This document shows positions 1-9,026 of a stretch of DNA of 64,000 nt, one piece after another. The notes beneath the pieces are model-generated. The model was not told where the DNA came from. It saw only the letters and a program-made list of their open reading frames with translations, and did not search any database. How positions within the stretch are numbered: the first letter of the stretch is position 1; each line of letters opens with the position of its first letter. The DNA comes from Promethearchaeota archaeon (GTDB taxonomy: Archaea > Asgardarchaeota > Lokiarchaeia > Sigyniarchaeales > SOKP01), in the NCBI GenBank assembly GCA_019058245.1, contig JAHPZJ010000028.1, forward strand, positions 1 to 64,000. Direction: 5' to 3'. The position numbers were made by a program, and so were the translations under genes.

Positions 1-648
1 ACAAAACTTGCTGCAGAAGTAAAGTCATATAAAGAAGCTGTTGCATCAATTGATAAATCGCTTAAAACATTAGAGCTTGATTATATTGACATGATGATTA
101 TTCACAGCCCGCAACCATGGACAAAATTCCGTGAAGAAGATCCTTACTTCGAAGGAAACCGTGAAGCATGGAGAGCTCTTGAAGAAGCATATGATGCCGG
201 AAAACTTCGTGCCATTGGTCTTTCAAACTTTGAAAAAGCAGACATCGATAACATCCTTGAATTCTGCTCTGTAAAACCAATGGTAAATCAGATTTTGGCG
301 CATATAAGCAACACACCTAAAGAGCTCATTCAATATACTCAAGAAAAGGGCATTCTTGTAGAGGCCTACTCACCAATTGCACATGGAGAATTAATGAAAA
401 ATCAAGAAGTTATAAAAATTACTGAGAGATATGGTGTTTCAGTGCCGCAATTGTCTATTCGTTATGACCTACAGCTTGGCCTTCTTCCATTACCTAAAAC
501 TGCAAATCCTGCACATATGAAAAACAATGCAGATGTGGATTTTGTAATTTCTGAAGAGGATATGGAATTCTTAAAAAATGTGGACCAAATCAAAGACTAT
601 GGAACTGCTAGTATGTTCCCTGTATATGGAGGGAAATTGAATCTGTGA
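1..648 (+). CDS. Aldo/keto reductase, 5'-truncated by window edge
   Basis: C-terminal part of an NAD(P)H-dependent aldo/keto reductase of the 2,5-diketogluconate-reductase type. The frame is open from base 1, so the gene starts outside the window. The visible part has the active-site Lys region (TKLAAEV), the SLKTLELDYID barrel segment, the catalytic His (IIHSPQPW), the GLSNF motif and the LPLPKTANP nucleotide-binding strand. It is the first member of a redox cassette running to 3561 with two more reductases and a flavodoxin. The substrate cannot be told. Its closest look is to Firmicutes enzymes, which suggests transfer from a bacterium (inference). Confidence 0.9.
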   Translation, partial: TKLAAEVKSYKEAVASIDKSLKTLELDYIDMMIIHSPQPWTKFREEDPYFEGNREAWRALEEAYDAGKLRAIGLSNFEKADIDNILEFCSVKPMVNQILAHISNTPKELIQYTQEKGILVEAYSPIAHGELMKNQEVIKITERYGVSVPQLSIRYDLQLGLLPLPKTANPAHMKNNADVDFVISEEDMEFLKNVDQIKDYGTASMFPVYGGKLNL

Positions 649-704
649 ATCTGAAAGAGACGAAGTAGTGAATTAAAATAAATAACACTTCCAGAAAGGA
701 GAAA

Positions 705-1064
705 ATGAAAATGCAAATCAATATACAAGCAAATGGCAATAAAATAGTTTATGAGCTAAATAGCAGTCAAGCAGCAAAAGAACTCTATGAACAGTTGCCT
801 TTAACGATTACGGTTGAAGATTATGGTAACAATGAAAAAATATTTTATCCACCAAAAAAACTTCATACAACTGATACACCCTTGGCAAATGCACAGTTTG
901 GAACGCTTGCATATTATGCGCCATGGGGAGATGTAGTAATGTTTTATGACAGTTTCGGTCCAGCAAGCGGTTTATATGAGTTAGGAAATGTCATCTCAGG
1001 TGGTAAGCATATCAAAAACATTTCAGGCACGATAAAAATACAGCGACTTATAAGAAAGAGGTAA
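705..1064 (+). CDS. Cyclophilin-like fold protein
   Basis: Small protein of about 119 residues matching the bacterial cyclophilin-like domain family (Cyclophil_like2 type). Family features visible are the LYEQLPLTITVEDYGNNEK segment, the FYPP motif, the LAYYAPWGDVVMFY core and GLYELGNV. No signal peptide is present. Such proteins are often encoded beside flavodoxins and aldo/keto reductases in Clostridia, as here; the function is unknown. The ribosome-binding site AAAGGAG lies only 3 bases before the ATG at 705 but 9 bases before a second ATG at 711, so 711 may be the real start. Confidence 0.85.
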   Translation: MKMQINIQANGNKIVYELNSSQAAKELYEQLPLTITVEDYGNNEKIFYPPKKLHTTDTPLANAQFGTLAYYAPWGDVVMFYDSFGPASGLYELGNVISGGKHIKNISGTIKIQRLIRKR

Positions 1065-1069
1065 AGGGA

Positions 1070-1594
1070 TTGGATTTAAAAGAAAAAAAATGTTTAATTG
1101 CATTTTATTCAAGAAAAGGGAATAATTACCTAAATGGAAATATTGTAAAATTGGAGATTGGAAATACTGAAGTTATAGCGAAGATGATAAATGAGTTTAT
1201 TGGAGGAGATATGTTTTTTATCGATACTATAAAGCCATATCCAGAAGATTATGAGGAAACGATTAAAGTGGCAAAACAAGAATTAAGAACCAATGCAAGA
1301 CCAGAACTTTCGGATCATATTGCGGATATGGAAGCATACAATGTTATATTTTTAGGTTACCCTAGTTGGTGGGGAACTATTCCTATGGCAGTCCGCACTT
1401 TCTTGGAATCTTATGATTTTTCAAATAAAACAATAATTCCTTTTTGTACGCATGAAGGTAGCGGACTAGGAAGCAGTGTGAAAGATATTGCAAAACTTTG
1501 TCCAAAAGCAGAAATTAAAAACGCAATTTCCTTTCGTGGTGGAAGTGTAAAGAATGCAAGAAGCGAAGTAGAAAATTGGCTTAATAGTAATTGA
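1070..1594 (+). CDS. Flavodoxin
   Basis: Flavodoxin-fold FMN-binding electron carrier of about 174 residues. The N-terminal strand and phosphate-loop region (IAFYSRKGN, then GNTEVIAK), the NVIFLGYPSWWGTIPMAVRTFLESY segment that contacts the FMN ring, and the late FCTHEGSGLGSS loop are typical of the Flavodoxin_4 family. It starts at a TTG, 7 bases after GAGGT, and follows the cyclophilin-like gene by 5 bases, so the two are co-transcribed. It likely supplies or takes electrons for reductases of the same cassette (inference). Confidence 0.9.
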   Translation: MDLKEKKCLIAFYSRKGNNYLNGNIVKLEIGNTEVIAKMINEFIGGDMFFIDTIKPYPEDYEETIKVAKQELRTNARPELSDHIADMEAYNVIFLGYPSWWGTIPMAVRTFLESYDFSNKTIIPFCTHEGSGLGSSVKDIAKLCPKAEIKNAISFRGGSVKNARSEVENWLNSN

Positions 1595-1663
1595 ATAATA
1601 AGAAAAAAATTGGAACTGTATATAAAATGGAATTAAGTAAATTAACAAATAATATTTATGTAA

Positions 1664-2533
<870 letters not shown>

Positions 2534-2556
2534 AAAGAAAATAATAGAATAAATAA

Positions 2557-3561
<1,005 letters not shown>

Positions 3562-3585
3562 AATTTAAAGAATTTGTAAGATATA

Positions 3586-3873
3586 CCAGATTTATAATTA
3601 GAGTTAGAGTTTCTTAAAGAAATAAGTCTGAAAGATAATCAAATCTCTGTCACACAGAAAGTAAAATTCAAGGATTATCAAATACACCCGAAAATCTTGG
3701 CTGGGTAAAATTATGGGATTTCAGACATAGAAGTTATAGAAGAGAATAGGGCAAAAAATGAATATATTTTCTTTTGTAAGCATAACTGGGTTGAAGAAAC
3801 AAAAGCACTTCTCGAAAAATTACACCTAAGCATTATTTTGGAATTAGTGATGGAAACCTTTTTTCTTCATTAA
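3586..3873 (+). pseudogene. Decayed copy of the HTH_10 regulator sensory region
   Basis: Translating from 3601 gives a sequence nearly identical to residues of the intact HTH_10 protein encoded on the opposite strand at 8191-8838: shared stretches include QISVTQKVKFKD, NYGISD, EVIEEN and EYIFFCKHNWVEETKALLEKL. One in-frame TAA at 3706 replaces the Glu codon of the intact copy, further stops lie upstream, and the C-terminal DNA-binding part is missing. It is therefore a broken, inverted duplicate. Nothing suggests that it is expressed. Confidence 0.85.
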
Positions 3874-3971
3874 ACTCCCAAAATTAATCATTTTGACAGA
3901 ATTGTTAAATAGTCTCATATCTTAATTCTATTTGCAATATTTTTGCAAAAAAAATTTAAAAAAAATAGCGA

Positions 3972-6563
3972 ATGAAAATGAAAAATAAAACAGATATAAA
4001 AATCTATTTTGTTGTGTTGATGCTTTTATTATGTACTATTCCATTAACAACCACTAAAGCTACAGAAGAAGATGATGATATTGAAACTGCAATTGAAGCA
4101 GGTTTAACATGGCTAGCAGGACGGCAAAACCCAGATGGATCATGGGGATATTGGGAATTTACTTCTACTACGGCTCTAATTGTTATGAAATTCGAAACAT
4201 ATGCTATAGAGTTAGGCATAGATCCTCTTGATGAATCTTATATATATTATGATCAAGTTAGAGAAGGACTGGATTTTATATTTGCTGATGCTCATATAAT
4301 TCCTCTCTCGGTACAAACTGCAGGGGATCCTGATGCAAATGGGAATGGTGATGGTGTTTATTTTGGGGATCCATATGTTAATAATCATCGGATATATTCG
4401 ACAAGCACAGTAATGATGGCTATTGCCTCAAGTACTCATCCAGAGATGATTGTAGATGTTTTATCCAGTGAAGTAGTTGGTAAAACTTACCAACTCGTAC
4501 TAGAAGATACCGTTGATTATCTTGCTTTTGCTCAAACTGATATATCACCTGGAAGAGGTGGATGGGGTTATACCGAAAATTCTGGGGGCTACAGTGATAA
4601 TTCTAATGCGGGTTATGCTGTATTGGGTCTTGGTTACGCAGAAGCACCAGCTCCTTATGGATTTGGAATAGAAATATTACCATGGGTCAAAGATGAGCTA
4701 AATTATTGGATAGATTTTATTCAAGACGATATTACTGGCGGATCTGGATATACTGATCCTAGCTTTTGGGTTAACATCTTAAAAACTGGCAATTTACTAT
4801 ATGAAATGGCATTTGTCGGAGATACAACTGAAACTCCGAGAGTCATTGATGCTGTGAATTTTATCGATGCTCACTGGGATGATACTGATTACTCTCCAGG
4901 ATGGAGAGGCCCAGGACCAGAAGAGGAATATGAACATCCCTATGGGTGGGATTGGCCTGATTGGCCTAATTGGCCAGCATGCTATCAAGCTATGTATACG
5001 ACTATGAAAGGATTAGAAGTACTCCGTATTGAATATATCTCCCCGATCAATGATCCTAGTGGAATTGACTGGTTTGCTGATTTTGTTGAATTTTTATTAG
5101 ACCAACAAAATGATGATGGATCATGGCCTAGTGCTCCATTTTTTGGTCGTTGGGATGATGGAGGTGTTTACGAATGGGAATATTGGGACAATATATTGTC
5201 TACCACATGGGCACTTCTTACCTTAGAAAAAGTAGTTCCTTTAATAGAGGTAGAAGTTTCCGTAGATATAAAGCCTGGTTCTTGGCCAAATCCAATTAAT
5301 CTCGGAAGTAAAGGTGTAATTTCCGTTGCTATTTGTGGTACTGATGAATTTGATGTTTTGACTGTCGATCCTGCTTCAATTCGGCTTACCATTGAAGATT
5401 TAGAAGGTGAAGTTGCTCCACTCCGATGGAGTTATGAGGATGTAGCAACCCCATACACCGGTGAGGAAGGTGGTGGCCATGCACTAACTGGTGATGGTTT
5501 CATTGATTTAGTCTTAAAATTTGATACCCAAGAGTTAGTGAACACACTTATATTGACTTATCATATTGGAGAAACAATTCCATTAATAATCAAGGGCAAT
5601 CTCAAGGAAGAAAATGGAGGGGCGCCTTTAAAAGGACAAGACTTTGTACGAATATTAGGGAAAGCTCTTAAACCGTTTGTTATTGATGACACAGGAGGGG
5701 GTGATTACACTTGGAAGAAAGCGTCTAAACAATGGTGGTGTCAAGGAAGCGGTACAAGTGAAGATCCCTACATAATTGAATATATTTCAATAAATGGGGA
5801 AGGTTCGGTTTCATGTTTAACTATTCAAAATAGCAATGCTTATTTCATAATCAAAGATTGCAGATTTTATAATACGGAAATTATTGATGGAATAGGAAGT
5901 GCAGCTCTTGTATTATATTCAGTAACCAATGGTAAGTTAATAAATAATTATTGCTATAATAATGAATACACAGGTATTAGTGTTAGAAATTCTGAAGGTA
6001 TTCAAGTTCTAGAGAATAATTGTATGGAAAATGCTTGGGGAATTGGACTAACAGGAGGATTTGGAACAGGATTAGGATCAACTTCTAACACTATAGTAGA
6101 GAAAAATGTATGTATAAAGAATTCTCAATATGGAATCGTACTCTGGGATAATGTAGAAAATAACAATGTAACTGATAATATTTGTTCTGAGAATTTAGGA
6201 GGGATTTTACTCGCGTTCAATGCTGATAATAATAATGTTAGTAATAATCTCTGCCAGGAAAATACTGGAACTGCTATTGTCCTCGTAGACCACATCGAAT
6301 ATAATGTTGTAACCGAAAATCTATGCTCTCAAAACGGTGGCGTTGGTATTTATCTCAATAACAGTGCTAATTGGAATGAAATATCATATAATATAGCTAC
6401 AGAGAATAATTGGGGAATTGGGGTTGATTGGGATTCATATCATATGATACAAACTTGCTACTATAATGAAATCCACCATAATACTATCTTGGACAATTAC
6501 CTTGCAAATCGGTTTGATGGAGGTATTGGGACTTGGTGGCATGATAATACACCTCCTCCATAA
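3972..6563 (+). CDS. Secreted terpene-cyclase-like repeat and beta-helix protein
   Basis: Large exported protein of 863 residues. Residues 10-30 form a signal peptide (YFVVLMLLLCTIPLTT). The N-terminal half carries alpha/alpha-toroid repeats like those of prenyltransferases and squalene cyclases (RQNPDGSWGYW near 50, QQNDDGSWP near 378) without an evident cyclase active site. A beta-sandwich domain follows (DIKPGSWPNPINLGSKGVI, about 436-540), a module common in secreted archaeal and bacterial proteins. Residues about 600-850 are a NosD-like right-handed beta-helix with many NNN.V..N.C repeats. There is no C-terminal membrane anchor, so it is probably released or surface-bound, perhaps glycan-binding (inference). 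A T-rich terminator follows. Confidence 0.85.
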   Translation: MKMKNKTDIKIYFVVLMLLLCTIPLTTTKATEEDDDIETAIEAGLTWLAGRQNPDGSWGYWEFTSTTALIVMKFETYAIELGIDPLDESYIYYDQVREGLDFIFADAHIIPLSVQTAGDPDANGNGDGVYFGDPYVNNHRIYSTSTVMMAIASSTHPEMIVDVLSSEVVGKTYQLVLEDTVDYLAFAQTDISPGRGGWGYTENSGGYSDNSNAGYAVLGLGYAEAPAPYGFGIEILPWVKDELNYWIDFIQDDITGGSGYTDPSFWVNILKTGNLLYEMAFVGDTTETPRVIDAVNFIDAHWDDTDYSPGWRGPGPEEEYEHPYGWDWPDWPNWPACYQAMYTTMKGLEVLRIEYISPINDPSGIDWFADFVEFLLDQQNDDGSWPSAPFFGRWDDGGVYEWEYWDNILSTTWALLTLEKVVPLIEVEVSVDIKPGSWPNPINLGSKGVISVAICGTDEFDVLTVDPASIRLTIEDLEGEVAPLRWSYEDVATPYTGEEGGGHALTGDGFIDLVLKFDTQELVNTLILTYHIGETIPLIIKGNLKEENGGAPLKGQDFVRILGKALKPFVIDDTGGGDYTWKKASKQWWCQGSGTSEDPYIIEYISINGEGSVSCLTIQNSNAYFIIKDCRFYNTEIIDGIGSAALVLYSVTNGKLINNYCYNNEYTGISVRNSEGIQVLENNCMENAWGIGLTGGFGTGLGSTSNTIVEKNVCIKNSQYGIVLWDNVENNNVTDNICSENLGGILLAFNADNNNVSNNLCQENTGTAIVLVDHIEYNVVTENLCSQNGGVGIYLNNSANWNEISYNIATENNWGIGVDWDSYHMIQTCYYNEIHHNTILDNYLANRFDGGIGTWWHDNTPPP

Positions 6564-6944
6564 TAAGTTTGGTATAAGTTAATTATATGTTTCAGGTTTA
6601 AACAAGAAAAATTAATCAATATTCCATTTTTTTTCTATTTTTTTTCTTTTTCTCAATGTTTTTCTTAATTATCTTCTTTTTTTAAGATTTAAAATCATAA
6701 AAATGTCACCGATTTTATTCGTATCTTCGATCTTATTAAGAAATAATTCTATTAAAAGAGGTTAAATTTATCCTTTAAAGTGTGAGAATTCCTACATTAA
6801 TTCTTATATGTAAAAGGATTAAATATAGATAAAAATTAAGAGAAATAATGTGTAAAAAATCAGTTTTACTAAAATATGATTTTTTTGGCTCAAACAATCA
6901 TCTTTTTTAATCAAAGTTTTAAATAATAATTTTCTTAAAAATAT
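6564..6944. other. Intergenic region between convergent units
   Basis: AT-rich stretch of about 380 bases between the secreted protein and the chemotaxis-receptor remnant on the other strand. It holds the poly-T terminator tract listed separately. No open frame with recognisable content is seen on either strand. Confidence 0.6.
6627..6652 (+). terminator. Poly-T transcription terminator
   Basis: Runs of 8, 8 and 4 or more T residues separated by single C or A bases, about 65 bases after the stop codon of the secreted protein gene. Archaeal RNA polymerase terminates at such T tracts on the non-template strand. Confidence 0.6.
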
Positions 6945-7209
6945 TTATTGTTTTAACTTTACTACAGAAAAGTGAGTTAATTGGTTTTTTAATTCTTCAG
7001 CTAATGTACCAAGTTTCTGTACTGTTGCAGAGGTTTCCTCGATTGATGATGTTTGTTGCTCTGTGAAAAAACTTATTACTTCTATAGAGGAAGAAGTCCT
7101 ATAGATTTTGTCAGCTATTTTTCTAATTTTTGAATCTGTGTTTATCACAGCACCTTTTGATTCTTCTGCTAATTTATAACCCCGCATCTTTGCGAGCTTT
7201 ATCTGCTTC
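6945..7209 (-). pseudogene. Chemotaxis-receptor (MCP) signalling-domain remnant
   Basis: The minus-strand frame encodes the last part of a methyl-accepting chemotaxis protein signalling domain: YKLAEESKGAV, a run of polar heptads, then EQQTSSIEETSATVQKL and LAEELKNQL near the end, as in many receptors. The membrane sensor, HAMP region and conserved hairpin tip are absent, and there is no good start codon or ribosome-binding site. One base of shift joins it to the preceding zinc-finger ORF (ADKARKDAG then YKLAEES). It is read as a degenerate remnant. Confidence 0.6.
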
Positions 7210-7410
7210 TCCTCGACCAATATGACCTTTTACACCATTTTGTAGCAAAATTTTTAAACCCTCTAAATACTTTATCCCGCAGTCTTGATGCCAATAAAAA
7301 TTATAACCTTTTGGTGGGGCAAATCTAAGCCTAAGTGTGCCTTTTTTAATAAGATCTCCACACCAATCACATTTAGTGGTACCCGTGGGTGCTTCTTCTA
7401 TTCGAAACAT
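7174..7410 (-). CDS. Small PARP-type zinc-finger-like protein
   Basis: ORF of 78 residues with a single zinc-finger pattern resembling PARP-type fingers: Cys-X2-Cys (TKCDWCGDLI), then about 20 residues including LRLRFAPP, then His-X2-Cys (WHQDCGIKYL). A GAGGA ribosome-binding site lies 11 bases before the ATG. It could bind nucleic acid. The final dozen residues (EADKARKDAG) look like part of the chemotaxis-receptor remnant that continues in another frame, so this may be a fused or frameshifted gene and the true C-terminus is uncertain. Confidence 0.55.
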   Translation of the reverse strand: MFRIEEAPTGTTKCDWCGDLIKKGTLRLRFAPPKGYNFYWHQDCGIKYLEGLKILLQNGVKGHIGRGEADKARKDAGL

Positions 7411-7571
7411 CGTATAAAAGTCCTCATTCTGTCAAACAATATTTTACATTAAAATCTCATTGAATTTAAAGCTTTTTTAAAAAAAACCTCAATTAGAATT
7501 GTTATCTCGAAGTGTGGGATTGGATACGCATCCTCCGAATTAATTTTATTTTGGAATAAAAAAATATTAAG

Positions 7572-8039
7572 CTAGATTTTGAAATGTTTTTCTTTCACTT
7601 TCCTTGTAGTTAGGATAAGTTCTTTAATTTCTAATGGTAATTGTTCATTTTGCCATTTTCTTTCTGTATGGATTGATTTTCCAGCATTCTTCACTGCTTT
7701 CAAAGCATATAGTGCAGCTCCTAATGAATGATCTGCCATATGAGCAGTAGCAACAGCATGTCCAATTGAACGGGCTATTGCGATTGAAATTGGATCAGAA
7801 GAATCTCTTGCCGTAGCATGTGCATCTACTGAAGCTTTTCTTGCATTTCCTACCGATGCATTTTCTTTTTCCCACTCTTTAGCTACTGTTAAAGCTTTAT
7901 TCAAGCGTTCATCTATATTATCACTTAGGAGAGACAATACATGATTAGCACATCTACAAGCCCATTTTATTAATTGTTGGTGTTGTTCTAGCTTAAGTGG
8001 GCCGCCCCGATGGTCTCGAATAAATCTTTTATCTCGCAA
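7572..8039 (-). CDS. Imm5-like putative immunity protein
   Basis: Helical protein of 155 residues matching the putative immunity protein (Imm-5-like) family. Recognisable are the N-terminal RDKRFIRDHRGGPL, the EQHQQLIKWACRCANHVL helix, repeated Ala/His-rich helices (DAHATARDSSDPISIAIARSI, HAVATAHMADHSLGAALYALKAV) and the ERKWQNEQLP motif near the end. It starts at TTG 8039. No toxin gene is adjacent, so its role as an immunity protein rests on family naming only. It sits alone between the zinc-finger ORF and the HTH_10 regulator, all on the minus strand. Confidence 0.8.
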   Translation of the reverse strand: MRDKRFIRDHRGGPLKLEQHQQLIKWACRCANHVLSLLSDNIDERLNKALTVAKEWEKENASVGNARKASVDAHATARDSSDPISIAIARSIGHAVATAHMADHSLGAALYALKAVKNAGKSIHTERKWQNEQLPLEIKELILTTRKVKEKHFKI

Positions 8040-8190
8040 TTCGCATCTGTCAATGATGTCAAATAAATCCCATAAAAAACTATAGGTATAATATTAATTT
8101 GTTTATTTTTCTAATATTGTTTTAGAATTATGTTAAGTTGAAATAAATTTCTAATGGAATATATTATATGTAATAATTATTATATAATTT

Positions 8191-8838
8191 TCAATTGAAA
8201 ATTGAGTGAAAAATTGTTCTTTCTATTTTTCGCAAATGTTCATATAGTGCACTCTGAGAAATTTTAAAATGATTAGCGATTTTCTTTGAATCGATTTTAC
8301 GAGGTATTTCAAAATATCCATGTTGAACGGCATAATAAATAATTTCTTTCTGACGGTCTGTAAGTTTTAAAAAAAGATTTTTATCATTAAGATGTATATG
8401 AGATATGCTTAGAATTTCCAATTCTCCATCATAATAGGAATCTAGGGTATCAATTAGTTTGTCGAGATTTTTACTATCTGTTATAGCACTTACTAAAAGA
8501 CGATCTTGAAATATCATCATCGGGGGTTCGATAATTAGATCTAGTTTTTCGAGGAGTACTTTTGTTTCCTTAACCCAATTATACTTACAAAAGAAAATAA
8601 ATTCATTTTTGGGTTTGTTCTCTTCTATAACTTCTACATCTGAAATCCCATAATTTTCGCCTTCCAACATTTTCGGGTGCATTTTATGATCCTTAAATTT
8701 TACTTTCTGTGTGACAGAGATTTGATCTTCATCTTGACGGTGTATCTGGAATAATTCATATTTTTCCCATAGATCGAAGAATGTCTCGTATTTTGGATCT
8801 AAAGGTATTTTTAGAACGATCTTTTTTAATTTTTTCAT
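8191..8838 (-). CDS. HTH_10 family transcriptional regulator
   Basis: Archaeal regulator of 215 residues with the bacterio-opsin-activator-type helix-turn-helix at the C-terminus (about 160-215): LTDRQKEIIYYAVQHGYFEIPR followed by KKIANHFKISQSALYEHLRKIER. The N-terminal 150 residues form a mixed alpha/beta ligand- or partner-binding region typical of the family. A 14-base perfect palindrome lies 34 bases upstream and may be its operator. A broken copy of its N-terminal part lies on the opposite strand at 3586-3873. Its targets are unknown. Confidence 0.9.
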   Translation of the reverse strand: MKKLKKIVLKIPLDPKYETFFDLWEKYELFQIHRQDEDQISVTQKVKFKDHKMHPKMLEGENYGISDVEVIEENKPKNEFIFFCKYNWVKETKVLLEKLDLIIEPPMMIFQDRLLVSAITDSKNLDKLIDTLDSYYDGELEILSISHIHLNDKNLFLKLTDRQKEIIYYAVQHGYFEIPRKIDSKKIANHFKISQSALYEHLRKIERTIFHSIFN

Positions 8839-8871
8839 CCTTAACTAATATTATTAATATAATTTTTATGA

Positions 8872-8885
8872 CTTGAATATTCAAG
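8872..8885. promoter_or_regulatory. 14-bp palindrome upstream of HTH_10 gene
   Basis: Perfect inverted repeat CTTGAATATTCAAG placed 34 bases upstream of the HTH_10 regulator start codon. Position and symmetry suit an autoregulatory operator; in AT-rich DNA a chance palindrome of this length is less likely but not excluded. Confidence 0.4.
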
Positions 8886-9026
8886 CTTAAATTTATTAAA
8901 TAAAAATTAATTCTTTTTTTATTAATTTTATGGTATAATATTATGTTCGATTAGAAAGGATTTTAGAATTAAAATCAAAAATAAAATAAGAATTATTACT
9001 AAGTAAATAAAAAAGGGTGTAGAATT

